Below, piece after piece: positions 1 to 12,859 of a stretch of 64,000 bases of DNA. Numbering within the stretch: position 1 is the first letter of the stretch; every line of letters starts with the position of its first letter. The stretch lies in NCBI GenBank assembly GCA_038380795.1, contig CM076262.1:340121-404120 (forward strand), in the 5' to 3' direction. A program made the position numbers and the translations under genes. The notes beneath the pieces were generated by a model, which ran no database searches, was not told the DNA's origin, and worked only from the letters and a program-made list of their open reading frames with translations. Origin of the DNA: Pyrocephalus nanus. Taxonomy: Eukaryota; Chordata; Aves; Passeriformes; Tyrannidae.

Positions 1-1562
1 CTTCTCTCACACAGATCTTGTAGAAATTAATCTCTGGCCTAAATTGCAAGGAAGAGAACAATGTTTGTGCTACATTTGTAATATGGCTCTTGAGTTACAT
101 GTACAAACTACCATTCATTCTTTTCACTAGCTAATCATTTCACATGCTGAAATAAAACGATTTTCCATATTTTTGTGCAATCCTACAAGGCCAAATAACT
201 AACACAAATTTTTCAACATCATTTCTGAAAAGAAGTGTTGCCATCCACTTTGAAGATTTAGGACTATGAAAAAAAATAACAGCTTTAAGTGTAATGATAT
301 GTTAAAAATTAATACAATATAAAGGGAAAAAATACTTTGGAATGCTTCTAGTACTCTTGAACAATGACTGCAAAACCTAAAATCCTCAAATCAAATTTAA
401 AGCACAATTATCTCATCTGGACTTTTACATCAACTCCTTGTGAGAGGAAATGCCGTCAATAATGTAACATATATTTGGAAAGTACTGTAAACCTGTTTTT
501 CTTTCTTAGTTGAGCATCCTTAGACTCATTTGTCTGACTGACTGTTAGCTTGTGACCTGTTAGATTTCACACATGAAGCTTTTAATTAAATTTAGAAAAT
601 GTCTGGATGAATTCTTAGGAGAACAATTGCTGTAAGTAATAGTTAACTTAGTATTTTTTAATTTCATATCTAGTTCATTAGCATGAGTTATAATTACTGT
701 TCAATCACTTAAACTTCATAAAGCCTCTACTAATAAAGAGTATTCTTTCTTAAATTTACTGCCTTTGACGAAAAAAGAAATGAAGACAGTTTAACACCTC
801 CCATTCTTCCCATTTAAAGGGTTTGCTTTAGCAATAACACAGGCAAAAACACTAAATTACACAGATTTTGATATAGAGTATTCAAGCAGTTGTTAATAGC
901 CATACTGGTATGACCATAAAAAATAATTTCAGGTCTTTGACACATTAGTAATAGTCACCTATGCTACTGTTGCTCAAACTGCAGCTGAACCCTCATTGAT
1001 TTAAGAAAAGGGTCTACCAGAGGTACAGCATTTTTTTTATTCAGAACATAATGAAATCACATTTATCTTTTTAGACATTTTTACAGAAGTTGGTCTGAAA
1101 TTCTGATTTACTTTTTTCTTAAATCTGAAGTACATTTTGAACCTTTGCAAAGTATTTTTTTCTCCACAATTTAATAGTTAACAGATGTACTTATAGTTAT
1201 CCTTGGCTGAGAAATAATTTCAATCTTGACAGTCAAAAATGAGCTCTATATGGTATTCTAACCACCTGCCCACAAGCAAGAAAAAATCTGCTTTTTTAGG
1301 ATACAGCAGCAGTGCCAAAGCAAACAACTTGGCTCAGCTAAGCTGGATGAGGAACAATTGCCTTCAGTTTGATTTGACCTTGAGAAATCAGAAGGTCTCA
1401 GCAATTTGCATATCTTTGGGTGTCATGAGGGAACAGACACTGTACCTATTGTCCTTTTTGCAGAGCAGATTAAAAAAAACCAAACAAACTCTTTTGTAAA
1501 ATGGGTAGTCTCCATCATACTTAAGAACCACTTACCCCAAGCGACATGAATTGCTGTACATG
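1..1562. other. AT-rich intronic DNA, no feature recognised
   Basis: This is unique-looking AT-rich sequence before the first LTR. The 86-codon plus-strand frame at 1239-1499 has no recognisable domain and looks like chance. No repeat family was recognised. Confidence 0.6.
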
Positions 1563-2660
1563 TGTAGTGAGTTTGCATGGCCAGGTTTTGGTAGCAGTGG
1601 GGCTAAAGCAGTAGCTTCTGTGAGAAGCTCCTAGAACTTGCCCCATGTCCGATTCAGCCACCGCCAGCTGACTGCAGGATGGATCCAGCTTGGCCAAGGC
1701 CAAGCCATTCAGCAATAATAAGGCCCCTGGGATAACAGATTTAAGAAGGGGGGAAACTTGCCCTACGACAGCAATCTCAAGAAAGTGAGGACACATGTAA
1801 TAATTCTGCAGCCACCAAGGTCAGTGGAGAAGGAGGGGGAGGAGCTGTTCCAGGCAGGGGAGCTGAGGTTTCCCTGCAGCCCATAGTGCAGACCAGAGCT
1901 GTGCCCCTGCAGTCCAGGGAGGTCCGCGGTGTTGCAGAGACCCACTTGCAGGCCGTGGAGGACCCCCATGCTGGAGCAAGTACATACTTGAAGGAGGCTG
2001 TGACCACATGGGAAGCCCGCTCCAGAGCAGGTTCCTGGAGGGACTGATGGCCACATGAAGAGAGGAGCTCAGGCTGGAGCAGGTTTCCTGGCAGGACTTC
2101 TGACCCCACAGGGGACCTACCCTGGAGCAGTCTGTTCGGGAGAACTGCACCCCATGGAAGAGACCCACACTGGAGCAGTTCATGAAAAACTTCAGCGTGT
2201 GGGAAGGACTCCTACTGGGGAAGTTCATGGAGGAATGTCTCCATCAGATGAAGTAGGAGAAGAGTGTGTAAGACCTCTCCCTGAGAAGGAAGGAACAGCA
2301 GAAACGTGATGAACTAACCCCAGCCGCCATTTCACATCCCCCTGTGCCACTGAGGGGGAGAAGGGAGAGAAAATAGAAAGTAAAGTTGAGGCCTGGAAGA
2401 AGGTAGGAGTGGAGGAAGGTATTTTAAAGATTTTATTTTATTTCTCATTATCCTACTCTGATTTGATTGGTAAGAACATATACTAATTTGCCCAAGAGGA
2501 GTCTGTTTTGTCTGTGACAGTACTGGCTAAGTGATCTCTCCCTGTCCTTATCCTGACCCATGAGCCTTTTGTTCTATTTTCTCACTTGTGCAGCTGAGGA
2601 GGACAGTGATAGAGCGGCTTTGGTGGGCACCTGGCATCCAGCCAGGGGCAACCCACCACA
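1563..2660 (+). mobile_element. Solo LTR of an avian endogenous retrovirus (copy A)
   Basis: A GC-richer block stands out from the AT-rich surroundings and aligns by eye along its whole length with the LTR at 12860-13767. Shared landmarks are the segment around gccaaggcc, the gataac(a/c)...ttaagaa box near 1731-1745, the accaaggtcagtg...gaaggagg block, the repeated ctggagca units, and the terminal ggtgggcacctgg...ccagcc tail. It starts TGTAGTG and ends CACCACA, so the termini are TG...CA with an imperfect inverted repeat. The flanking 5-mers (acatg and gtgtg) do not match, so the target duplication has decayed or the border is off by a few bases. Orientation is taken from the TATA-like box. 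No gag, pol or env sequence is adjacent, so this is a solo LTR left by recombination. The antisense frames of up to 135 codons inside it are not a recognised protein. Class is uncertain. Confidence 0.82.
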
Positions 2661-5600
2661 GTGTGGAATTTTTCCACATACATTCATCTTCATCAATTTC
2701 ACAGACTGAAAAAAAATAGCAAGCTATTCAATTTCAAGTGACAACCAGATCCCAAAACATGAACCTTACTGTAATATAACATGTAAGTTTTATTAGTATC
2801 ACTGCAGGGAATCTTCCCCATGACACTAAATCCCTTCCAGCTCCTAAGAAATCTCCTTTTTCACTTCTAACACACACATATGTCCATCTGCGTCTATTTT
2901 AACTCTTCCTTTACACATACTTATAGATATACAGGCAGGGTTATGTGTATGAAACAATTAAATATTTTTTTCTGAAGGCTTGTACAGATCTGAGAGTAAG
3001 TCAATAGGTTAGGGAATATTCTCCCATTGTGTGCAACTATTACCTTTTGCCTCAGAGGTGAAATGAGATTTTCTTATAAGCTGCAGATCCATCAGTTATT
3101 GAGAGGCCTGACTTCAAAAAGTGCATCCAAGCTCAGAACTTGGAAAGTTCTGCTGAAGCTCTCATGCTTGGGATATTGCTTCATAAGTACTGCCAGACCT
3201 GATATATTGAGAAGGGAACTCCCAAAAGAAAACATACCAGAGTGACAAAAATGGCAAAACCTGAAACAGGAGACTTCCATTCAGAGAGATTAGGAGTAGC
3301 CATTATGAAGGCAGAGATTCCCTCTACCTATAACTGGGAAAATTTTTGATTATACTAACCGATTTACATTTTGAAATTAAAGATTTTGAAGTCTAAAAAA
3401 AAAAAAAACTAATTGACTAGTTTCCTCATTTGAAACTGAATTATGGCTAAAAAAACGAACTCTCTTTTTAATAAATAAGCAAAGCATTAAAGCAAGCAAG
3501 ATACTGAACTGCAAATGTAATCTCCTTTTTCCCAGCTAAAGCATTCCTACCAAAGTGCACCAGTGCAGGCTCCTATGACTCAGCAGTGCTAACAATAAAT
3601 AGAAATCTGTTATGGAAAGTACAGGAGACATTTGTAGCTCTGCTTCATTAATTAGATAATTTCTCACAAAGCATGTCATTCTAAACAAAATAGTGATTTA
3701 GCTATTACTTGTTGTGCCAGCATCTTCAAAATAGCAGTTAATCACTTTTAAAGCACACAGTACTCAGGAAAAATTACTGGATTTGTGCATATTTATCCAA
3801 AATGATAATATGATTGAAAGGACAAAGAACAAGATAGGTCATCCACTAGAGATATTAGCCTCATTTCAAGCATGAAGTTCACTTGATAAACCCCTATTTT
3901 ATCAGACTCTAATAGAAAAGAGACTAGAAATAATTATAAGAGTGAAAGGATGTGAAATCATCACTTGTGAGAATCACAGAATTTACCGGTTCATTGCTAT
4001 TTACAGAGGTATCCTCGATAGATCAATTTTTCAGCACAAGACGCTAATCATACCACTGAATTCATATATATTTCACCAAAACATACCAAAGACTTTGAAC
4101 GCAAAAAGGAGTAATTATTGTCTCTATCTTCCTTAATATCACATAATTTCCCTGATCATTGCTCAAGTTTATGTTCAAGGCATATTTGAATGCAATTTAT
4201 TTTCTACTGTTTCTTTATTCCTTTCTTTCCTGAGTTTTGAAAATGTCCTCAAAACACCCTTAAGTTTTTTAATGAGGAAGCAGCTAGGGAGCTGCTGTTG
4301 TTCTGTATGATCAATTGCCTTCATATATCTTTCTGGAGAAGTTTTTTGTGATTTCCACCATTCACTAAGAATGTTTCCCGAAGCTATAATTTAATTTAAT
4401 CTTGGATGATAATGAGTTGATAGAATTTCTAGAATTTATTTTATTTTTCTTAACATACACTACTCTGTGCTTTAAAGATACAGTGACATAGTTTGTTTGG
4501 GTTTTTTTTGATACCTAGGCCGTAGGTTTTGCCTCTTTTGATACTTCTACCAATACGCATTTGTATAATGAAGGTCTGTTACACTGGTGCTGGCAAGCAT
4601 TCTGTGAGTTGATTCAAAAAACCCTACAGCTGCCAGAAGTTCTTTTCTAGATCTTATGAACTGTAGAGTTGTAGCAGCAGTACTAAGCAGCAATGCCAGT
4701 GGATCTGGATTTTGAGGAAATAATTTCTCTTTGGGTAAAATTTTCTTATATTCATTTGCAGTCACTATTTATGATTCCCATTCCCAGCTTTACATTGTCT
4801 TTCTGTATTTTTTTTCAACTCATCCTACTTTCTTTCAGAAACTATGTAAAAGACCAGTGCAGATGACCATGTTTGTAACAGCGGCACAGAAATTTCCTTC
4901 TGTCCCCGACAGTTTTGCTTACATAGTCAGGAGGCATGTGGCTACATGCAGCATTTAATATTGCTTGTCCCTGCAAAGCAGAACTAATTTTGCTCCCACT
5001 GCTATGAAAGATCAACAGTGGCTTCCCTCCCACAGATGACTTTATCCCTTTTTCACGTAACATCTGCAAGGGCTTTTGTTCTTGGGCCTTCTAACCTATT
5101 TCCTTCACATTGTGTGCCACTTTCTTTTCCCTGCATGTGTTTCATCTGTTCTAGCACTAGCAGCATTTTCATCTTATGATCTCTTCCACAGCAGCCCTCC
5201 TCAATCCATTCAGGAAAACACAATTTTGATGAATTTTTAATGAAACTATAGGTCACGTCTGCTAACCTGTTTTTTTTGAAATAACACATATAAATTCAGA
5301 ATTTGATATTTTTTTTCTGTCTTTCTTTCTTTTTTTTTTTTTTTAAAGAATAATTAAACCTATAGCAAAATACTGCTAAGGTGATACTGTGGAAAACCTG
5401 TTCAAGGACCATATTGCTTTCAAAGTTCATATATATCTTACATTACTACCTCTAACTGTACTTGAGGGTATTATTATTTAAAATTAGTATTAGAAAATTC
5501 CGTATTTAAAATCAATATGTATTTTTTATTTATTCAACTTTGTATACTATCTAAAGATAACTACATGTACCATATATATGTGAATATAAACATTACTACA

Positions 5601-6932
5601 CATTTTTGCAAAAGTATGTCACACCCATTTTAGATACTGAAACTACTTCATTCTTTTGCTCAGCACATGCTCTTAGAAAAACAATAATTATTTTCAGGAT
5701 AAATTGCAAGAAATACAAAAGAGTGCTTTTGTGTTGAAAAACAGAGCAACACATAATCTGTTTCATTACCTTCATTTAGATGGCTAAACATCCTATTGTT
5801 TCAGGAGAAAGAAAACATATATCTCATTTTTCTCTATGAATCCTTCCTTTGTGAATCTGTCTAATCCCAAGAGCCCACACTGTGCCCTTTCAAGTTAAGG
5901 TTATGAAATTTTTTCACTTTTGTTCTTTTGATAAAAGTCCCATTAACCAAATGAGTGTATCATGTCATTGCCTTCTCACACTTCTCTACTAGATTATATT
6001 GATAATTAACAGGACAGGTTTTTGCTATTATCATTAACAGCTATTAACAACATAATATTATATCATGTATTAGATGGGAATCATTTGTTAGATTCATTAT
6101 CATTTGTTTCATTATTTTACCAAGGTAAAAACTTGCTAGCTATTCGAGATCATGTAAGTGATATTACCAAACCTTGATAACATTGTCAAATTGGAAATTT
6201 TATACATGTAGGAATAGGAGGATAAATAAAAACCAAAAAGGTACTTCTATTGAAAAAAAAAAAATCCTCTTCACATCCTCTTTTTATTAATATTGAATCA
6301 ACTGAGAACAATTTTAACTCTTTCTGTAACACATGTAGAAGTTTTCCTCTCAGTAATGCCTATGCCAGCTGAAGAAAAGAGATCATCAAACTTTTTTCTA
6401 GATTAAAACCTGTGTAATTTAAAAGTTGACTCAGCAGCAAAACTCTAGACTGCAGAATCTGCAATTATTAAACAAAGCTCTCTATAAAATTCTTCCTGTT
6501 TGAATTCACTTTTTCTAGTCACCCAATTCCTTTCCCTTAGCAGTTCTTGTGCCATTTCTTCTGCAACAGAAATTGTCAAGGAACAGGCTGTAGGCTGACC
6601 TTTGGTTACCTATCCAGTGTATTTTATCAGCCTCAGGGTGGAGGTTGCTGGCCATGCCAGTCTTCAACAAATGTGCTCTCTGAGAGGAGGAGGGGATGTA
6701 CAGGAGGGGAGGAGAAAAAAATTGGTTTAAAATTCTTTGTATCCAAGAGGGGGAAATCATGGTATCTTCTATCTTGGACAGCCCTGTTGGCCCATTCCTC
6801 TCCTAATGAAACGCTGAATGAAGAATAACATTCTTCTTTTCAGAAAGTGGTGACAGAGGCGGTCAAAGCAGCAGTTTATTTGGTTAGAGTTTGAAGCTCC
6901 TATATTCTGACTCCTGAATTCTTTTCAAGTTA
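2661..6932. other. AT-rich intronic DNA with short homopolymer runs
   Basis: No transposon family or exon was recognised here. There are short A and T runs (3396-3408, 5330-5344) and several 60-90-codon frames on both strands that overlap each other and have no recognisable domains. The 6515-6828 stretch is somewhat GC-richer, but I could not assign it. Confidence 0.5.
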
Positions 6933-7092
6933 ATCATAGAACTACAGAATCATAGGTTGGAATCAAATTCAGGCTGGAAAAGACCTTTAAAATCTTTAGG
7001 TTTAACAATCTAACACTGCCAAGTTCACCATTTAACCCTGTCCCTAAATGTCACATCTACACATCTTTTAAATACCTCAGCCAGTGTTGTAA
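6933..7092 (-). mobile_element. CR1 LINE 3' fragment
   Basis: The plus strand reads as the reverse complement of a CR1 3' end: atcatagaac-tacagaatcatagg, then ggttgga, ctggaaaagacct, and aacactgccaagttcacc. The block ending in cttttaaatacctc is typical of one avian CR1 subgroup. The copy is 5'-truncated, as most CR1 copies are, and carries many substitutions, so it is old. Confidence 0.8.
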
Positions 7093-7739
7093 ACAGGCCA
7101 GAGTCTTCCCTCCAGAAGTCCAGGGTAGGTAAGGTTGTTTGAATCCCAAACACTAGATACAGGCAGAGGATGAAAAAAAATTACAGGCCCAGCTGTTGAG
7201 GCCAGAACATTGTGCATCCAGGGAAAACTATGCAAATAAGCAGAAAAACTTACTTACATAGAGGTGTCATTCCAGACTTCTGATACCATATTAGAATACA
7301 GACAAACCCTTCTGGGTGATCACAAATAAAGCCTTTTCTCCTCCAGGAAGGGTGTGCTAACAACTGGACTAGAACCAGTCTCTCTTTTCTTTTTATGCCT
7401 GATCTCTTTTCTAATCTCTTCAATTAAATTTAATCCCCAACTTTCAATCCTTGACTCACCTCCTGGAGGTGAGCATGAGGACACCAGGTCATCATTAGCA
7501 TGTTTAACCGCTTGGTGATTATGGCATTCTCAGCAATATGAAAAAGCAGAGTCAAACCCCACCTAGACTTTACAAGATGTTAGTTGTGCTTCTGATTGCA
7601 TCTGTTTTGGTGCTGGTGTTGCCTGCTAAACTCCATGGCACTTCTCTCCACATATAGCTGCTTATAATAAAGTATCAAGGAACTGCTGGAGTACCAGAAC
7701 TCTGTTAGGACAGAAGTGGGAGTATGGCAACAAGTCTTC
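7093..7739. other. Unassigned sequence between two CR1 copies
   Basis: About 650 bases of moderate GC separate a minus-strand and a plus-strand CR1. It includes a perfect hairpin with 9-bp arms at 7455-7473 (ctcacctcc-t-ggaggtgag). I could not assign it to a repeat family or a gene. Confidence 0.45.
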
Positions 7740-8379
7740 ATTTAGCTATGATTCAGATGGCCAACCACGTCCTGGGCTGCATCAAAAGAGGTGTGACCAG
7801 CAGGTCGAGGGAAGTAATTCTCGCCCTCTACTCTGGTTTTGTGAGACCCCAGGAGGAGCACTGCAACCAGCTCTGGGGTCCCCAACACAAGAAAGACATT
7901 GACCTGTTGGAATGAACTCAGAGATGAGGCACAAAGTTGATCACAGGGCTGGAACACCTCTCCTATGAAGACAGGCTGAGAGAGTTGGGGCTGCTGAACC
8001 TGGAGAACAGAAGGCTCTGAGGAGGCCTCTCTGGTGAGAGCAGCCTTCTAGTACCTAAAGGGGCCTACCAGAAGTCTGGAGAGGGACTTTTCACACGGTC
8101 ATGTGTAGTGATAGGAGAAGGGAGAATGGCCTTAAACTGAAGGATGGTAGGTTTAGATTAGATATCAATAAGAACTTCTTTAGTACAAGGGTGGTGAGGC
8201 ACTGGAACAGGTTGCCCAGAGAGGTCATGGACTCCCCATCGCTGGAGGCGTTCAAGACCAGACTAGATGGGGCTCTGAGGAACCTCATGTAGGGGAGGGA
8301 ACCGTGCTCATGGCAGCAGGGTTGGTCTTAGATGGTCTTTAGGGTCTCTTCCAACCATTCTATGGTTCCACAGTTCTAC
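7740..8379 (+). mobile_element. CR1 LINE, 5'-truncated copy with ORF2 C-terminal relic
   Basis: This is the longest plus-strand CR1 copy here. It retains reverse-transcriptase C-terminal coding: a frame at 7724-7915 with NHVLGCIKRGVTSRSREVIL, and after a frame break a second frame (8101-8292) with FFSTRVVRHWNRLPREV and LEAFKTRLDGAL, the usual CR1 ORF2 end. The 3' end has the ggttggtcttagatggtctt and tccaaccattctatgg motifs that precede the CR1 octamer tail. A stop after the first frame and the frame break show it is dead. It is oriented opposite to IMMP2L. Confidence 0.93.
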
Positions 8380-8444
8380 TAAGTCTTTGAAACCTGAAAG
8401 AGGGCACTGGGCTATATAAATGAAAGTACTATTGAAGCAGCACT

Positions 8445-8469
8445 TATATATATATATATATATATATAT
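8445..8469. repeat. (TA)n microsatellite
   Basis: A perfect alternating TA tract of about 12 units lies 65 bp after the end of a CR1 copy. It would be expected to vary in length between individuals. Confidence 0.95.
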
Positions 8470-9037
8470 TCAGCCTGATCTAACCCATCCATCCAAGACT
8501 GACAACATACTTGCTCAGTGATGTAAAAGGGCCTTTTCAAAATAGTTTTTTGTAGTTATACTTTTTTTTAGTTATCTATTCAGCAACGGCTTTAGAAAAA
8601 CGCACTCAGGACTGAGAAAAAGTAAGATCCATGACACTGTAAAGCATATTTAATAAATAGCAAAGGGAGATTCTGCAGAGTTTCTCATGTCAAAATGGTA
8701 TTTGCAACTGCTAAAAGAAGTTTTTACACATAACAAAGAGCAATACCCCATCAGGGGTTTTATGGAACCTTGTAAGAAGATCAGAGTTGTCTCAGGTAAA
8801 ATCAGATTCTTGTAGACCTGTGAGTGCTAAAAAAGTCTGGCAATACCTCTGCCTAGCTCCAACTGTAAGATAATAATTCCCCAGCCACACATATCTCACA
8901 CAGAAACTAATTACTATACTTTCCTTATTGCTCAGGACTAACCAAAGGTATTAAAATTACCTAATCTGCTTTAGGCAGCATATGCAAAATTTGGAACCCT
9001 TAATGTAATAAGTGTTTTCAAGATGTTTTGTTGTTTG

Positions 9038-9066
9038 TTTTTTTTTTATTTTATTTTATTTTATTT
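9038..9066. repeat. (TTTTA)n pentanucleotide repeat
   Basis: Repeated ttttatttta units follow a T run. This looks like replication slippage in a T-rich stretch; no retroposon body could be recognised next to it. Confidence 0.85.
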
Positions 9067-11059
9067 TTTATTTATGAAAGGAGAAGAGTTGTTTTTCTCT
9101 GTACAATGGAAGGCTGAAACTTTTACTTTTATTAATGTCTGTTAGGGAAAAATGCTAAGAATGTCTTTTACCGCTTTTTCTTTAAAAGCATATTTTCTTT
9201 TTTAAACAATACTACTTCAAAAGAGATAATTGAGAAGCTTAAAAGTAAGTAAATTATTAACTCTATTGATAAATTATTATTTTTATGATACAAGTTATGG
9301 TTACAAGTTTAAAAAATCCCAAATGTTTCAATTGTTTTACTTTGAATATGTAAGAAAGCTTATTTAATAATAATGAATATGTATTAGAAATAAGGATACT
9401 TTCTGCTGAAAAAAAATCTGAATATCAATATAAAATTAATGAAAAAGACTTACACATTCAGCACAGGCTTTGTCCTAATGGAACACTGGTCATAATTTGG
9501 GAAATATAATGGACACTAAGAACAATATGAAATTTCAAATAACATAATCAAAAACTTTCCTAAAATTTCAAAAATAGACTAAATGCAATAAAGAAGTGTT
9601 TTGTTTTGGTTTTTCTTCCCCGCAATCTGTATCTCTTGCAAAAATAGCAATTGTCATAAAAGCTTGGTTTGGCTTTAGATTGATTTTACCCTGAAAAACT
9701 TGCTTAAAAAAATCTAAAAAACCAATAGGTTTTATATGGCTTCTGTTTAAAGATATGAGCACATAAACGTAGATCAGGCTGCAGAAGACACCTACTTTTG
9801 AACTGATGATGCTCTTTCAGACTGAACCCTCAAACTGCAATGTCAATAAGCCAAAGTTTAATAATATCTGTCTGGGTTCTAGTGTGTCCACCTTGCTCCT
9901 AGTGCATGCTCATGTATACCTGGGTCCACCTGGAGAGCAGTGATGCATCAGAGTGTATTTCCCTATTGTCCCCAAACCTCACTGCAGTGTAACATCCCAG
10001 GTAATTTTGGTCTAGAATAAAGACCTATGACCTTCCACAAACTGAAGCATTGAAGGACTTATGTATTCAAGCATTATACAAGTTGAATTCAAAGTGTATC
10101 TATTCAAAACATTTTGTTCAAAAGTTCAAGCAAAGCAAAGTGGATAAAAGAGAAGTTTTATTTGAAATGATGATACATGCTGCTCCAAAGAGACCCCTGA
10201 AATAATTTCAAGTACTAGACATTACTGAATAGAAATACTGAAATAATATGCACAACTTTAAGTTTCAAATTTTAAAAAGAGTTTAAAAAAGAGTTCTCTC
10301 CTTTTTATAACTAAAGTCACAGGTGCCTAATTCCATGATTTCTTCACAATTCTAATTAAACTTGTTAAAGAAATGATGTTGATGCCTTTATGCCTGACAG
10401 TACAAGCAAAGAATTTAGAGATCATAGTACACAACAGCTGATTTTAATTTCTAGCCAACTGTCTAAACATTAATGCAAGATTCAGATTCTTCCTTCTATT
10501 TTTAATCTTAGCTGAAACCGAAAAGTGGGAGAGAAAAAAGTCTGTTTTTCCTATTTCAAGATACCATAACTTAAATACAGGTGTATGCATGAACATCTGA
10601 ACATACACATGTTTATTCAGAGGGCTAGCATAGCCATCTTGAGCAATCTCTGTGCTGGAAAATTTTTGTAATAGTTCCTTCCACTGAAGAAAATTCTTAT
10701 CTTGCACTACAACCCTGTGAAGTGAGTAATCAGCCAGAGTCTCTTTCCCCAACTGTATGATTCCTTTAAAATGAAAAAAAAAAAAAAGAGCAAGAATTGA
10801 AGTATTTTTATTCTTCAAGGGATACATTTCTAGGAGGTTTCTACAAGGAATTATTATTACTGAAATAAACAATTAACATTTAAAGTAAGCATCATGCAGA
10901 GTCTTTTCTTGTTATTTAGATCCATATCCAAACATAGATGATATTTTTTCTTGCTGTTCAAGTTTAAGATAATATTATGGTATCTAAAAAGCATTACTCA
11001 TCATTAATATCTTATGAAGAGTATAAAAAATGCCTTATTTCTGTGTCTGAGTAGCAGTC

Positions 11060-11515
11060 CATGTAGCCTAATGGTCTATCTCCGAACAACTGAAAAAGCA
11101 GACAGTGCCCAGATTTGTTAACCTGACTACTGTCCATGAGCCTTGAGATTTCATCTATCAGAGATGTTTGATTGTATGTTGCTATTTCTTTTAGTATCCA
11201 CTTACTGATCTGCTATCCATGAATTTGCCTAAACTGGTTTTATATTTGCTTATACTGTCTGCCTCCAAAATATCCCAGGGCAACAAATTCCAGAAGTTCA
11301 CTGCTTGCTGCACAAAGTACTTTCTTTTGTCTGTTATAGACCAGTCTCCTGGGAGTCTCATCAAATGCTTCAGCTTCTGTATTGTGGGATTGGGTGAACA
11401 GTTCAGCTCATTCATTACCTTCATAATTTTGTAAACCTTAGGTATTTCTCCCTTCAGTCTTTGCACACTGATGATTTCTTCTATTTTTATTCGTCATTGT
11501 AAGGCACCTGGTCCA
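11060..11515 (-). mobile_element. Ancient CR1/L3-like LINE relic
   Basis: The plus strand reads as the antisense of an old CR1-type ORF2 end, with the landmarks ctgcctcc, aatatccc, ggcaacaaattccagaagttcactg, and aagtactttcttttgt. The minus-strand frame at 11191-11466 keeps the family's C-terminal pattern, with FVQQAVNFWNLLPWDILEAD then SISKYKTSLGKFMD, comparable with the VVRHWNRLP...AFKTRLD pattern of the copy at 8101-8292. It is strongly diverged and 5'-truncated, and probably predates the passerine radiation. Subfamily is uncertain. Confidence 0.68.
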
Positions 11516-12854
11516 CCAACACTGGTTTTGGTTTTCTCTTTAACATCTCTTTAAAATCATGTGTCTAGAAGCAAGAATTAACAGCATCATTTAAGGGTTT
11601 TATACTCTTACACTGTCAAGGCAGATACATATTTTGAATATTTTTTTAGTTATTCATCTTTGGAATTATAATTTAGATCTATGGAAATCTAATAAACAGA
11701 AATGCTTTATTTAGGAAAAGTCTAACACTTTTCAGAGCAGCCTACCGTTTGCCACATGAGCTCATATGTAAACCGTTTTTCTGGAAGAGCTTAGTTACAT
11801 GCAGCCCAGTACTGGGCAATGGTAAAGAAATGTTTCACGTAGCCTAAAAATATATAGAAATCTGATCTTTGTTCTTAGGAATCTACGTTAATAATAGCTT
11901 AATTTTTTTCTCACAACACTGGAATTTAATATTGCTTTGTTAAAAGGAAAACCCTGCGAAGAAGTAAAAAATATCAAACTGAAGATCCTCAAAGAAATAA
12001 TCTGAACCACCTGCAAAAGGAAAGGGCACTGCCCTCATTAATACTCCCAGAGCATTCAGTAACCTCACAGAACTGAGTCAATTGATATCATTAAACTGGT
12101 GTATTTCTCCCATTCTCCTTCTCAAGTATGTTATTCTATTTAATGTTACTAAACCAAGAAAATGGTCATTCAATACTAATTCTTGAAAAAGACCTTAGAA
12201 TTATTCTTTGACCATTTTAAATATCAGCAGAGAAACTAATTCTGTGCCTGGCCTAACAGCAACTTCCTCATGTATTAGCAGGAACACAAGTATACTGAAT
12301 AGTCTATTGAGTCTTGTATTGTTAAGAAATACTTGGCAGGTAGGGGAATTTTTGTATTTCTTTTTTTGAGACACTAAGTGCTACAAAGGAAGTATTTCTG
12401 ACTTTGCTTTACATAATCTTGCATTATGAGAGTGGAAAAAATAGATCTTTTTGTATAGCAACAGAAAATCCCAGCATGCTGGTATTTTTGGAAAGAAAAG
12501 TGTTATCAGCATGATCAGATGGTTCTAAATAAATGAGAGTACAGTGACAGGAAGCTAAAGAAAGACTTCTAATCATAATATCTGAGACTGACACAAAATT
12601 CTTATTTACAAACCACAGAAAAGAAGGAAAAAATCAATTAAAATCATAGCTGTTTCTACTAATGATCACAAGGTGAAATTTATAATTTAGGATCAAAACA
12701 CAACAAAGTATATGTTGCTACACGTATTTTGACATTATGAATATCAAGCTCTGACTGCTTTAGCAAAGTGTAAGCATTAGTTATCAGCCAAAGCTGAGGT
12801 ACGGGAAAGAAGAAAAAAAGGATTAACATGGAATGTATCAGCACTTGAACATTA
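11516..12854. other. AT-rich intronic DNA, no feature recognised
   Basis: No repeat family, exon or notable simple repeat was recognised between the ancient LINE relic and the second LTR. Confidence 0.55.
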
Positions 12855-12859
12855 CTCTG
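12855..12859. repeat. Target-site duplication, 5' copy (ctctg)
   Basis: The five bases directly before the LTR terminus tgaag match ctctg directly after the opposite terminus ctgca at 13768-13772. This fixes both LTR borders. Confidence 0.8.

Larger units (their letters stand above)
8380..11059. other. AT-rich intronic DNA with simple repeats
   Basis: It contains a (TA)n tract at about 8445-8469 and a TTTTA-type pentanucleotide tract at about 9038-9066. The 142-codon minus-strand frame at 10444-10872 has no recognisable domain and includes a lysine- and phenylalanine-rich low-complexity stretch, so it is probably chance. No transposon was recognised. Confidence 0.5.

Noticed and set aside
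7724..8292. Reverse-transcriptase-like frames as a functional gene
   Set aside because: The frames are the broken C-terminal end of CR1 ORF2, with a stop and a frame break, in a 5'-truncated copy.
10444..10872. 142-codon minus-strand frame as a gene
   Set aside because: It has a low-complexity stretch and no recognisable domain, splice context or promoter; it is probably a chance frame.
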